A stretch of DNA of 64,000 bases from CAWIJJ01 sp963836405 (GTDB taxonomy: Bacteria > Acidobacteriota > Terriglobia > Bryobacterales > Bryobacteraceae). Below are positions 1 through 9,388 of this stretch, piece after piece; the stretch's first letter is position 1, and each line of letters begins with the position of its first letter. The translations under genes were made by a program, and so were the position numbers. The stretch is from positions 434,001-498,000 of the forward strand of contig CAWIJL010000003.1 of the NCBI GenBank assembly GCA_963836405.1, read 5' to 3'. Below the pieces are notes generated by a model. That model did no database searches, was not told the origin of the DNA, and was given only the letters and a program-made list of their open reading frames with translations.

Positions 1-1101
1 GCGGAACCCGTCCACGTGCATTGTCTCGAACCAGTAGCGCAGCGAATCCATCACCAGCCGGATAACCACCGGGCTGTCGAAGTTCAGACTGTTGCCGCAC
101 CCGGTGTAGTTCATGTAATAGCGCAGCGGAGCGGCGGCCGGTCCGGTGAGGCTGTAATAAGAGGGATTGTCGAGCCCGCGGAACGAGAGGCTCGGCCCCA
201 TCTCGTTGCCCTCGCCGGTGTGGTTGTACACCACGTCCAGGATCACTTTGATTCCGGCGCGGTGCAGTTCCCGCACCAGCGTCTTGAATTCCGCAACCTG
301 GCACGCGGGCGCCGAGTTGCTGCTGTAAGAGGATTCCGGGGCGAAGAAGCCGATCGAGTTGTACCCCCAGTAGTTAGTAAGTCCTTTTTCGATCAGGAAA
401 TCGTCGATGTAGAACTCGTGGACCGGCAAGAGCTCCACGGCGTTGATCCCAAGGCGCATGAGGTGCGGAATCTTTTCGATAAATCCCAGGTAAGTGCCCG
501 GGGCTCCGACTCCGGACGAAGCATGGGCCGTAAACCCCTTGGCGTGGACTTCGTAAATCACCAGTTGCTCGAGCGCCAGGTCGGGCCGGGTGACGCCCTG
601 CCAGTCGAATGCATCGTCGACCACGATAGCCTTGGGCACGATGGCGGTGTTGTCGCGCGCATCGGGGGTCGTGTCGCCCGCTCCCGGCTGCGCATCGTAG
701 GCGAGAAGCAGGTTGTCGGTGTTGCGGAACTTTCCCGTAAGGGCTTTGGCGTAGGGATCGAGCAGAAGCTTGGCATCGTTGAAACGCAGCCCCAAGTCCG
801 GACGATACTCGCCCCGTACCTTGTAGCCGTAAAGTTGGCCGGGCTTCAGTCCCTTGACCGATGCGTGCCAGGTCAGCTTGTCGCGATGACGCAGTTGAAT
901 GACGTCCGCCGGTTCGCCGTCCGGTGTGTCGAACAGCAGCAGGAAAACCTCGGTTGCGTATTTCGAGTACACGGCGAAATTGACGCCCTCGGCGGTGACC
1001 GTGGCGCCAAGTGGAGACGGGCAGCCTCTCTCCACGATTCGGTTGGTGCGGTGTTCCAGCGGCGTAAGGCCGGCTGGTTGAAGCATTGCACGTGAAGCCA
1101 T
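1..1101 (-). CDS. glgX: Glycogen debranching enzyme GlgX, N-terminal part (runs off window)
   Basis: Hydrolyses alpha-1,6 branches of glycogen limit dextrins in the cytoplasm. The frame from the ATG at 1101 is open for exactly 367 codons to the window edge, so the C-terminal part is missing. Near the N-terminus it reads GCPSPLGATVTAEGVNFAVY, typical of the CBM48 module of the isoamylase/GlgX family. The start of the (beta/alpha)8 barrel follows, with region I VILDVVYNHTGEGNE, then NYTGCGNSLNF, and it ends at VDGFR, where region II (GFRFD) begins. A weak AGG lies about 8 nt before the ATG. A second in-frame ATG is 5 codons inside. GlgX rather than maltooligosyltrehalose trehalohydrolase is favoured by the NYTGCGN signature. 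No other glycogen gene is visible on this side. Confidence 0.88.
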   Translation of the reverse strand, partial: MASRAMLQPAGLTPLEHRTNRIVERGCPSPLGATVTAEGVNFAVYSKYATEVFLLLFDTPDGEPADVIQLRHRDKLTWHASVKGLKPGQLYGYKVRGEYRPDLGLRFNDAKLLLDPYAKALTGKFRNTDNLLLAYDAQPGAGDTTPDARDNTAIVPKAIVVDDAFDWQGVTRPDLALEQLVIYEVHAKGFTAHASSGVGAPGTYLGFIEKIPHLMRLGINAVELLPVHEFYIDDFLIEKGLTNYWGYNSIGFFAPESSYSSNSAPACQVAEFKTLVRELHRAGIKVILDVVYNHTGEGNEMGPSLSFRGLDNPSYYSLTGPAAAPLRYYMNYTGCGNSLNFDSPVVIRLVMDSLRYWFETMHVDGFR

Positions 1102-1205
1102 CGGAAACCTCGCTTTGCGTCCGATTCTCCCAGATACGGAAGGCCGGCGCGAGGGTTGTTACCGGGGCCGGGACGGCCATTTAGGGCGGATCCGCACAGC
1201 CGCGG

Positions 1206-3939
1206 CTATTCGTAACGAAGCGCGCGCACGGGGTCGATCCGTAAGGCGCGCCGCGCCGGCAGGTACGCAGCCGCCAGTCCGACCGCCAGTACGCCCGCCG
1301 CGGCGGCTGCCAGGCTCACCAGATCGTGCGGCTTCACTCCGTAGAGCTGCGATTCTACGATCCTGGTCAGCATCCAGGCCGCCGCCAATCCCGCCGCCAA
1401 GCCCAGCGAGATTGTCCCCGCCACCTGCGTCAAGAGCATCCGCAGCACCGTGCGTCGCCCCGCGCCTAGCGCCATGCGCACTCCGATCTCGCGCGTCCGG
1501 CTGTTCACCGAGTAGGCCACCATCCCGTACAATCCGATTGCGGCCAGCACCAGCGTGATGGCGCTGAACAGCCCCATCAGTGTGGCAAACAGCCGCTCCT
1601 CGGATAGCGAATCGGCGATCTGCGACTGCTGGGTCTTCACGTCCATCAGGGGCAGCATCGGGTCGATTTCCGCCACCGCGCGCCGGATCGCCGGAATGAA
1701 GCGTCCGGCATCCCCCGCGGTTCGGACCTCGAAGCTCATCTCTTCCGGCCAGCCGAACGGTCTCTGCGTATATGGAGCATAGATAGTCGCCGGGGCCTCG
1801 CCGCGCAGCTTGTCATAGCGCGCGTCGTTCACCACGCCGATCACCTCCACCGACTCTTTTTCCCCGAAATTCCAGCGAAACCTTCGTCCCACCGGCGAAC
1901 CGTCTCCGAACCGCCCCCGCGCCAGAGTTTCGTTGATCACCGCCACGCGCTTTCCGGCCGACATGTCGCGCGGTTCGATGTCGCGGCCCAGCACCACGTG
2001 CATTCCCATCACGCGCAGAAAGTCCGGTCCCACGAAGTTGAACGTGGACCTGGCGCGTTTGCCCGAGGGCTCCACCAGGACGCTGCCGTTCGACATCCAT
2101 CCGCTGATCAGCCGCTGCCCGGAAAGACTCGCACCCCGCACTCCGGGCGTCTGCCTGAGGCGATCCAACAAGCGCCCGTAGAACTGGTTGCCGCGTACTT
2201 CGTCGTATCCATTCCTGCCCGGCGCGACGTCGAACAGCACCAGGCTTTCCGGCTGGAAGCCAAGCGGTATCGAATGCAGGTTCCGAAGGCTTCGCGTGAA
2301 CAGCGTCGCTCCTGCCAATAGGAGTACCGCCACCGCCACCTGCACGGCCACCAGCAGTCGCGCGGCGCCGAAACGCGCGCCCGGAGCGGATGGCGTATCT
2401 TCCTTGAGCCCGCTGGCTACGTCCACACGTGTGGCGCGCAGCGCCGGAGCCAGCGCGAACAATACCGTGGTCAGAAGCGCGACCCCGGCCGTGAAGCCGA
2501 GCACCCGCACGTCCGGGCCGACCGCCAGCGGGATCGGCGCAGCGCCGGTTGCCACCAGAGCCAGCAGCAGGCGCACGCCCTGGTGCGCGACCAGCAGGCC
2601 GACCGCGGTTCCGGCGCACGACAGCAGTGCTCCCTCCGCCAGCAATTGCCGGACAAGCCGGAAGCGGCTTGCACCCACCGCCAGGCGGAGTTGAATTTCC
2701 CGCCTCCGCGCCGTCGCTCGCGCCAACAGGAGTCCGGCCAGGTTGGCGCACGCCATCAGCAGCGTCACCCCCACGATTGCCATCAGGATGTACAGCGGCT
2801 TGTGATAGACGCTACGGAGACTGTTGAGTCCCTGGCGGCCCGCATCCACGAAAATGTGCGGCCCACCCACCAACCCGCGGGCGGCTTCCGGCAAATTGAC
2901 TGCCACGATGTTTTTGATTTCGTTGGCAACCTCGGATTCGCTGCGACCCGGCTGCCTGCGTGCCATGATCTGCATCCAGAACCAGTCATCCCCGAACCAG
3001 GCAATCCGCGGCCGGCCGGTTGCGTCTACGCGATCCTTCGCGCGCAACGGGAGCGTCACGTCCACCTCAGGCGTGCGCATGAATCCGCCCGCCGAAACAC
3101 CGATGAAGTCCTTGCCCGTGACTCCCACCACAACGCAGGGTTGCCCGTTCACATAGAGCGTCGAACCTACAGCGCCCGGGTCGCGGGCAAACACGCGGTC
3201 CCAGAGCCGGAAACTAATGACCGCTGCCGGAACGCCGTTAGCCGTGTCACTGTCGCCGGAAAGGGCCCGGCCCAGGTACGGGGTCGCGCCCAATCCGGAG
3301 AAGTAGTTGCCAGACACTACCATCGCGCCGGTTGCCAACGCCTGACCGTGAACCGCTACGTTGACCTGGCCCAACGGCGAAAAGGCCATCACGGTGTGCA
3401 GCGTTTTGCTCCGTTCCCGCATGGCTGAGTAGACCGGCCATGAAAATACATCCTTCGTCCAGTTGCCGTTTTCGTCGTCGTTGCCGGTCGCCCAGGTGAA
3501 ATTCAGGTCCACATCTCCCTGCCCCCCCATCGCAGGACCACCAGTTCTTCCGGATTCCGCACCGGCAGCATGCGCAGCAGAACGTTGTCGAGCACGCTGA
3601 ATACGGCCGTGTTCGCGCCGATACCGATTCCCAACGAAAGGATCGCCACCAGCGTGAACACCGGTGTCTTCCGCAGCACACGCATCCCGTAGCGCAGGTC
3701 ACGGCCCAGGTTTTCGAGCATGCCGATGCCCGAACATCGCGGCACGCTTCCCTAACCTTTTCGACTCCACCGAATGCGGCTTTAGCCGCCCTCCGCGAAG
3801 TGATCTCCCCGACTCCGGAAGTCCGGTTCTTGCGTGCTTCCATCTCCAGATGGAAGGCGAGTTCTTCGTCGAGCTCTTCCTCGGCGCGGCCGCGGTGCGC
3901 CAGCGCGCGCAACCGCAGCTTCATGTCGTTCAGCGTCAT
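1206..3939 (-). pseudogene. MacB/FtsX-type ABC permease (ADOP family), broken by two -1 frameshifts
   Basis: A long permease of the acidobacterial type usually paired with a PadR regulator. The parts lie in three frames. The prefix domain starts at 3939 (MTLNDMKLRLRAL, then ELDEELAFHLEME). The first transmembrane segment is in a second frame (LRYGMRVLRKTPVFTLVAIL, near 3730-3525). The periplasmic MacB_PCD domain and both FtsX domains are in a third frame (3530-1206), ending DPVRALRYE. The first break is at the G-run on 3729-3731 and the second at the G7 run on 3522-3528; one added G at each restores about 911 aa, the usual family length. The ATG lies 1 nt after the padR stop. Either a decayed gene, homopolymer sequencing errors, or slippage at G7. 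Substrate unknown. Confidence 0.85.
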
Positions 3940-3940
3940 T

Positions 3941-4276
3941 TCATGCCATCTCCAGGACCCGCCCGATGGCGCCGGCCATGCGAGTCCAGCTTTCCCGTTC
4001 CGCTTCCAGTTGTCTCTGCCCGGCCGGCGTCAGCCTGTAAAACCGGGCGCGGCGGCCCAGTTCCGAGGTGCCCCATTCGGCCCGGATCCACCCTTGGTGT
4101 TCGAGGCGGTGCAGTGCCGGATAGAGCGACCCCTGGTTCACCCGCAGCACGTCTTCGGATACCGCCTGGATACGTTCGGAGATGGCCCAACCGTGCTGAG
4201 GCCCGGCGCTCAGCGTTCGCAGAATCAGTAAGTCCAGGGTGCCTTGCAGCAGGTCCAGTTTCGATGTGCGGCTCAT
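3941..4276 (-). CDS. PadR family transcriptional regulator
   Basis: Small winged-helix repressor of 111 aa. It starts MSRTSKLDLLQGTLDLLILR, the standard PadR N-terminus, followed by GPQHGWAISERIQ and the recognition region VNQGSLYPALHRLEHQGWI. The wing reads RARFYRLTPAGQRQLEAE. Its stop is separated by one base from the ATG of the permease gene, so the two are co-transcribed and the regulator probably controls the permease, as in other acidobacterial PadR/permease pairs. It starts back-to-back with the aldarate operon; the 97-bp gap holds an inverted repeat that could be its operator. The inducer is unknown. Confidence 0.93.
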   Translation of the reverse strand: MSRTSKLDLLQGTLDLLILRTLSAGPQHGWAISERIQAVSEDVLRVNQGSLYPALHRLEHQGWIRAEWGTSELGRRARFYRLTPAGQRQLEAERESWTRMAGAIGRVLEMA

Positions 4277-4308
4277 GATGTCGAATGTCTACAAGAATAA
4301 TGCGACGC

Positions 4309-4328
4309 TTGTTGTCGGATGTCAACAA
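4309..4328. promoter_or_regulatory. Inverted repeat between padR and garD (candidate operator)
   Basis: TTGTTG at 4309-4314 and CAACAA at 4323-4328 are separated by 8 nt, inside the divergent promoter region. Dyad symmetry in front of a self-regulated PadR gene makes this a candidate PadR site, though it could equally serve garD. Only symmetry and position support it. Confidence 0.35.
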
Positions 4329-4373
4329 CAACTCTTGTTCGTCAAACGCTCCGTCGCCGATACAATCGGGAGT

Positions 4374-5888
4374 ATGTTGATCCGGGTTCATCCCCGCGAT
4401 AACGTGGCCATCGCCGTCCACCCCGAGGGAGCGGGGGAAGGCAGCGAGTGGGAAGGACTGCGCATGCGCGAACGCATTCCGCAAGCCCACAAGGCCGCGC
4501 TGGCTGCGCTCGCGCCTGGCGATCCCGTGGTGCGCTATGGCCAGACTATCGGCATAGCCAACCGGCAGATCGCGGCGGGCGCCTGGATTCGCGAAGAGTT
4601 CGTGGATACGCCGCCAGCTCCGCCGCTCGACTCGCTCCCGCTCGCCACCGCCGTCCCCGATCCGCTTCCTCCAATCACCGGCGTCACTTTCGAGGGCTAC
4701 CCCAATCCGGACGGCGGCGCGGGCACTCGCAACATCCTCGGTCTCGCGACCACGGTGCAATGCGTGGCTCCCACGGTCGAGTTCGCGGTGCGGCGCATCA
4801 AATCGGAACTGCTTCCGCGCTTTCCGAACGTGGACGACGTGGTGGCCATTACCCACTCCTATGGCTGCGGCGTAGCCATTGACGCACCTGGCGCCGCCAT
4901 CCCCATCGCCACACTCCGCAACATTTCCCTGCACCCGAACCTTGCCGCGCAGCCCCTTGTGGTGAGCCTGGGGTGCGAGAAACTCCAGCCCGCGCGCCTG
5001 TTCGCGAGCGCGAGTTCGCTTCCGGTGCTCGAGGCGCCGAACGTGATCCGGCTGCAGGACCACGGAGGCTTCGCCGAAATCGTTGCCGCCATCCTGTGCG
5101 CTGCCGAAAAGCGGCTGGCCGAACTCGACCGGCGGCGGCGCCGCACGTGTTCCGCCGCGGACCTGGTGGTCGGACTACAGTGCGGCGGCAGCGACGCTTT
5201 CTCGGGCGTCACCTGCAACCCGGCAGTGGGCTACGCGGCCGACCTGCTGGTCCGCGCGGGCGCAACCGTGCTGTTCTCCGAAGTCACCGAAGTGCGGGAC
5301 GCCGTGCACCTGCTCACGCCGCGAGCCCGTACGCCCGAAGTCGGCCGCGCGCTCATCCGGGAAATGCGCTGGTATGACGAATATCTTGCCGCCGGACGCG
5401 CCGACCGCACCGCCAACCCCACCCCGGGCAACAAACGCGGCGGCCTCGCCAACGTCGTCGAGAAGGCTTTGGGGAGCATCGCCAAATCCGGCAGCGGCGC
5501 CATCGACGCGGTCGCGTCCCACGGTGAAAAGGTCACTGCCTCCGGCCTGGTCTTCGCCGCCACGCCGGCCAGCGACTTCATCTGCGGAACGCAGCAACTG
5601 GCCTCCATGAACCTCCACGTCTTCACCACCGGCGAAGGCAGCCCCTACGGACTCGCCCTCGTCCCGGTGGTCAAAGTTTCCTCCCGCACCGCCCTCGCCG
5701 AACGCTGGCACGACCTCATCGATGTCGATGCGGGCCGCATCGCCACCGGTGGCGCAACCATCCAGCTAGTGGGCCGCGAAATCTTCGAATTTATCCTGGA
5801 TGTTGCCAGCGGCAGAAAGCGGACCTGGGCCGAACACTGGGGGCTGGCCAACGCACTCGCGCCTTTCAATCCGGGACCCGTTACATGA
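4374..5888 (+). CDS. garD: Galactarate dehydratase (GarD/UxaA family)
   Basis: Dehydrates D-galactarate to a 5-keto-4-deoxyaldarate. The 504-aa protein has an N-terminal SAF domain (about residues 1-90) and the large GD_AH_C domain. FEGYPNPDGGAGTRNILG, VQCVAP, HSYGCGVAIDAPGA and SLGCEKLQPARL follow E. coli GarD closely, closer than altronate dehydratase UxaA. UxaA activity remains the alternative. I start at the ATG at 4374 (MLIRVHPRDN); the frame is open upstream but that stretch looks non-coding. TACAAT at 4361-4366 lies 7 nt before the ATG and there is no well-spaced Shine-Dalgarno, which suggests a leaderless mRNA. The stop overlaps the transporter start (ATGA). Confidence 0.88.
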   Translation: MLIRVHPRDNVAIAVHPEGAGEGSEWEGLRMRERIPQAHKAALAALAPGDPVVRYGQTIGIANRQIAAGAWIREEFVDTPPAPPLDSLPLATAVPDPLPPITGVTFEGYPNPDGGAGTRNILGLATTVQCVAPTVEFAVRRIKSELLPRFPNVDDVVAITHSYGCGVAIDAPGAAIPIATLRNISLHPNLAAQPLVVSLGCEKLQPARLFASASSLPVLEAPNVIRLQDHGGFAEIVAAILCAAEKRLAELDRRRRRTCSAADLVVGLQCGGSDAFSGVTCNPAVGYAADLLVRAGATVLFSEVTEVRDAVHLLTPRARTPEVGRALIREMRWYDEYLAAGRADRTANPTPGNKRGGLANVVEKALGSIAKSGSGAIDAVASHGEKVTASGLVFAATPASDFICGTQQLASMNLHVFTTGEGSPYGLALVPVVKVSSRTALAERWHDLIDVDAGRIATGGATIQLVGREIFEFILDVASGRKRTWAEHWGLANALAPFNPGPVT

Positions 5889-7189
5889 CAAGCCACGTCC
5901 GCTATCTCGTCCTGGCCATGATCTTTGCGGTCTCGACGCTCAATTACGCCGACCGCGCCACGCTATCCATCGCCGGACCCGCCGCCTCCGCGCAATTGGG
6001 CTTTGACGCCGTGACCTTCGGCTACCTGTTTTCCGCCTTCGGCTGGGCATACGTCATCGGCCAGATTCCGGGCGGCGGCCTGATGGACCGGTTCGGATCG
6101 AAAAACGTCTACGCGGTCAGCCTCTTCGCCTGGTCGTTGTTCACTTTTCTTCAGGGCTTCGCGGGCTGGCTCGCACCGGGCACGGCGGTGGTCCTTCTGT
6201 TTGCCATGCGCTTCCTTCTCGGATTCGCCGAGGCACCCTCGTTTCCGGGCAACGCCCGCATCGTAGCCGCGTGGTTTCCCGCCGCCGAACGCGGCACGGC
6301 CTCCGCCATTTTCAATTCCACGCAGTACACCGCCACCGTCATCTTTGCCCCCCTGTGCGGCTGGATTGCACATTCCTACGGATGGCCGCACGTATTCTTC
6401 GTCACGGGCGCCCTCGGCCTTTTCGCCACCGCCCTGTGGATGAAGACCATCTACAGCCCGCGCGAGCACCCGCGCATCTCTCCCGCCGAACTCGAGTACA
6501 TCGCACAGGGCGGCGCGCTGGTCGATATGGACCGGCCCGCCGCGCGTAAGGCGCCGTTCCGCTGGTCGCACCTGCGCGAGTTACTGGGGCACCGCATGTT
6601 ACTCGGCGTCTACATCGGGCAGTTCTCGATTACCACCCTGACTTATTTTTTCATCACCTGGTTCCCCGTGTACCTGGTGCAGGAACGCGGGATGTCCATC
6701 CTCAAGGCCGGATTTGCCGCATCGCTGCCGGCCCTGTGCGGCGCCTTCGGCAGCGTTCTCGGCGGTGTCTTTTCCGACGGCCTGCTGCGCAGGGGCCATT
6801 CCCTGTCCTTCTCGAGAAAGCTGCCTATCGTGCTGGGCATGCTGCTGTCGATGAGCATGATCGTTTGCAACTACGTGAGCGCCTCCTGGCTGGTGGTCAC
6901 CATCATGTCCCTGTCGTTCCTGGGCAAGGGTATCGGATCGCTCGGCTGGGCCGTCGTTTCCGACACTTCCCCGCGGGAGATCGCCGGCCTGAGCGGCGGT
7001 CTGTTCAATATGTTCGGGAACACCGCCGCGATCACCACGCCACTGGTGATCGGTTACATCGTGCAGGGAACCAAGTCCTTCCGGCTGGCCCTGGTGTATG
7101 TCGCCGCCAACGCGGCCGTGGCCATTGCGTCGTACCTGCTCATAGTTGGCGAGATCAAACGCGTCGAGTTACGAAAGGTGAAGTCCTGA
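5885..7189 (+). CDS. MFS transporter, anion:cation symporter family (probable glucarate/galactarate uptake)
   Basis: Inner-membrane secondary transporter of 434 aa with about 12 hydrophobic segments. The N-terminus (MTSHVRYLVLAMIFAVSTLN then YADRATLSIAG) and the cytoplasmic motif GGGLMDRFGSKN are typical of the ACS branch, which includes the hexuronate and D-glucarate transporters ExuT and GudP. Its place between two aldarate dehydratases, overlapping both (ATGA with garD, TGATG with the next gene), makes an aldarate the likely substrate. Substrate specificity is inferred from context. Confidence 0.88.
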   Translation: MTSHVRYLVLAMIFAVSTLNYADRATLSIAGPAASAQLGFDAVTFGYLFSAFGWAYVIGQIPGGGLMDRFGSKNVYAVSLFAWSLFTFLQGFAGWLAPGTAVVLLFAMRFLLGFAEAPSFPGNARIVAAWFPAAERGTASAIFNSTQYTATVIFAPLCGWIAHSYGWPHVFFVTGALGLFATALWMKTIYSPREHPRISPAELEYIAQGGALVDMDRPAARKAPFRWSHLRELLGHRMLLGVYIGQFSITTLTYFFITWFPVYLVQERGMSILKAGFAASLPALCGAFGSVLGGVFSDGLLRRGHSLSFSRKLPIVLGMLLSMSMIVCNYVSASWLVVTIMSLSFLGKGIGSLGWAVVSDTSPREIAGLSGGLFNMFGNTAAITTPLVIGYIVQGTKSFRLALVYVAANAAVAIASYLLIVGEIKRVELRKVKS

Positions 7190-8514
7190 TGTCCGCTACT
7201 CCGGTCGTTACCGCGATGGAAGTCGTTCCGGTCGCCGGTTACGACAGTATGCTCCTCAACCTGAGCGGAGCGCACGGCCCGCACTTCATCCGGAACCTGG
7301 TCATCCTCACCGACAATGCCGGACGGACGGGAGTGGGCGAGGTGCCCGGCGGCGAGCGCATTCGCGAGACTCTCGAAGAGGCGCGCACGCTGGTCACGGG
7401 CCAGTCGATCGGAGGCTACAACGGCGTCCTGGCCTCGGTGCGTCGTGCCTTTGCCGCCCGCGACGCCGCCGGCCGCGGCGGCCAGACATTCGACCTGCGC
7501 GTGGCCATTCATGCCGTCACCGCCATCGAAGCTGCCCTTCTCGACCTTCTCGGCCAGTATCTCGAAGTACCCGTGGCCGCGCTTCTCGGAGACGGCATCG
7601 AGCGCCGGTCGGTCGAAACGCTCGGTTATCTGTTCTACGTCGGCGACCGGACCAAAACCGATCTGCCCTACGCCGCCGAGCCCGACGGCCCGGACGACTG
7701 GTGCCGTCTCCGCCGCGACCCGGCGCTGAACTCCGGAGCCATCGTGCGGCTGGCCGAAGCCGCGCAAGAGCGCTACGGCTTTCGCCACTTCAAGCTGAAA
7801 GGCGGCGTCCTGCCCGGCGCGGCGGAGATGGAAGCGGTGGCCGCGGTTGCCGCCCGTTTCCCCGCCGCCCGAGTCACCATCGATCCAAATGGCGCATGGT
7901 CTCTCCGCGAAGCCATCGATTTATGCCGCGGCTGCCGCTTCCTCGCCTATGCCGAAGACCCGTGCGGTGCCGAATCCGGCTACTCCGGGCGCGAAATCAT
8001 GGCCGAATTCCGCCGTGCTACCGGAATTCCGACCGCCACCAACATGATCGCCACCGACTGGCGGGAACTGGGCCATGCCATTCAGGCCAATGCCGTGGAC
8101 ATCCCGCTTGCCGATCCGCATTTCTGGACCATGCAGGGTTCGGTCCGCGTGGCGAGGCTGTGCCACGAATGGGGTCTCACCTGGGGCTCCCACTCCAATA
8201 ATCATTTCGATGTTTCGCTCGCGATGTTCACGCACGTGGCGGCGGCCGCTCCCGGCAGCATCACGGCTATCGACACGCACTGGATCTGGCAGGATGGGCA
8301 GCGCCTCACGCGCGAGCCCCTGCTCATCGTGGATGGCTGTCTCACATTGCCCGACCGCCCCGGTCTCGGCGTGGAGCTCGACCGCGGCAAGGTCGAAGAG
8401 GCGAATCGGTTATACCGTCAAGCCGGCGCCGCCGCGCGGGACGACGCCCGTGCCATGCAATTCCTTTCGCCCGGCTGGGCCTTCGATCCGAAACGTCCGT
8501 GCCTGGTCCGGTAG
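7189..8514 (+). CDS. gudD: Glucarate dehydratase (enolase superfamily)
   Basis: Dehydrates D-glucarate to 5-keto-4-deoxy-D-glucarate. At 441 aa it is close to E. coli GudD (446 aa). The active-site set is all present: KxK at K202/K204 (FKLKGG), metal ligands D232 (TIDPNGAW), E256 (YAEDPCG) and N285 (ATNMI), and the Asp-His dyad D309 (LADPHFW) and H335 (GSHSNNH). The ATG at 7189 shares one base with the transporter stop. With garD and the transporter it forms a three-gene unit that funnels both hexaric acids to the same intermediate. The aldolase and reductase for the next steps are not in the window. Confidence 0.93.
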   Translation: MSATPVVTAMEVVPVAGYDSMLLNLSGAHGPHFIRNLVILTDNAGRTGVGEVPGGERIRETLEEARTLVTGQSIGGYNGVLASVRRAFAARDAAGRGGQTFDLRVAIHAVTAIEAALLDLLGQYLEVPVAALLGDGIERRSVETLGYLFYVGDRTKTDLPYAAEPDGPDDWCRLRRDPALNSGAIVRLAEAAQERYGFRHFKLKGGVLPGAAEMEAVAAVAARFPAARVTIDPNGAWSLREAIDLCRGCRFLAYAEDPCGAESGYSGREIMAEFRRATGIPTATNMIATDWRELGHAIQANAVDIPLADPHFWTMQGSVRVARLCHEWGLTWGSHSNNHFDVSLAMFTHVAAAAPGSITAIDTHWIWQDGQRLTREPLLIVDGCLTLPDRPGLGVELDRGKVEEANRLYRQAGAAARDDARAMQFLSPGWAFDPKRPCLVR

Positions 8515-8515
8515 C

Positions 8516-8728
8516 TCAGCCGAGGTCGTTCAACGGCGATTGAAACAGGCCCCGGACCTCGCCATCGTCCTTCACTTCGAACTTGGCAAAGATGCGATCC
8601 CACTTCGCATTGTCCAGGCATGTCCGGCAGGTGCCGCAGCGGCATCGCTGGTATGGTTCGAGGGGTGGAAGCGGAGCGTTTCGAATCTCTGGCGGTCCGT
8701 TCCACAGCGTGGGCGGTTCTCTGTTCAT
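8516..8728 (-). CDS. Small conserved cysteine-motif protein, function unknown
   Basis: A 70-aa protein, convergent with gudD (its stop is 1 nt from the gudD stop). The central stretch YQRCRCGTCRTCLDNAKW carries CxCxxCxxC, and the tail WDRIFAKFEV is followed by an acidic stretch. I recall similar short CxCxxCxxCxxNARW proteins from other Acidobacteria, so I treat it as real. The ATG at 8728 is preceded by GGAGG about 9 nt upstream; an earlier GTG-type start is less likely. The cysteines may bind one metal. No function can be given. Confidence 0.6.
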   Translation of the reverse strand: MNREPPTLWNGPPEIRNAPLPPLEPYQRCRCGTCRTCLDNAKWDRIFAKFEVKDDGEVRGLFQSPLNDLG

Positions 8729-9045
8729 TCCAAACCCTCCAACCAGCACCGGGGCCAGGAGGAAGCGGCCCCGGCGCCGGCATTCACATTCCGGCTTGCG
8801 GGAGCATAGCCAGCGTGCTATGCAAAGTATGCAAGGATGTGTTGCCGATTGGAAGTCCGGCCTGTACTGGTTACCTTGTTAAAATACTCTTAGAACTGGC
8901 GTAAGGCATTTCCTGGTCTCGGGGCAGAGTGCCGGCGCTCGACCCTTGCAGCCATTCCAGCCCCAAGATCACACCCCTCACTTGTGTTATCCTGTAAAAC
9001 GTACCAAATCGAGATTAAGAGAAGACAAGGAGCATTACCCCTAGA
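8729..9045. other. Intergenic region upstream of rpsO
   Basis: About 317 bp with no convincing gene. It must hold the divergent promoters of the small cysteine protein and of rpsO. TAAAAT at 8880-8885 and TATCCT at 8988-8993 are possible -10 elements without recognisable -35 partners. AAGGAG lies about 13 nt before the rpsO ATG, an unusually long spacing. S15 often represses its own mRNA through a leader structure, but I could not establish one here. Confidence 0.5.
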
Positions 9046-9315
9046 ATGGCACTGGCGATTGAAGCAAAGCGGGAGATTCTGAATAACAATCAGCGCCACA
9101 AGTCCGATACCGGATCGCCAGAAGTACAGATTGCTCTGTTGAGTAAGCGTATTTCGCTGCTGACGGAGCATTTCAAGACGCACAAGAAGGATCACGGGTC
9201 CCGCAAGGGCCTGTTGACTCTGGTTGCCAAGCGTCGCCGGCTTCTGACATACCTGCGCGATACCGATCCCGAGCGCTACAAGTCCGTACTGCAAAGGCTG
9301 GGCATCCGCCGCTAG
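9046..9315 (+). CDS. rpsO: 30S ribosomal protein S15
   Basis: Primary 16S rRNA-binding protein of the small-subunit platform. The 89 aa match the family length (E. coli 89). Typical motifs are present: SDTGSPEVQIALLSKRI, LTEHFKTHKKDHGSRKGL and RLLTYLRDTDPERY. It sits directly upstream of pnp, the order found in most bacteria. Confidence 0.98.
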   Translation: MALAIEAKREILNNNQRHKSDTGSPEVQIALLSKRISLLTEHFKTHKKDHGSRKGLLTLVAKRRRLLTYLRDTDPERYKSVLQRLGIRR

Positions 9316-9388
9316 TCCATTCGGTCGGAGACTTTGCGGGATCTAGCTTTCCGAAGGGTTTTCCGATCTCATCCCTATTTGGCCAATG

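Noticed and set aside
4239..4373. An N-terminal extension of garD
   Set aside because: The extra 45 codons overlap padR and the operator region and do not resemble the SAF domain; MLIRVHP is the natural start.
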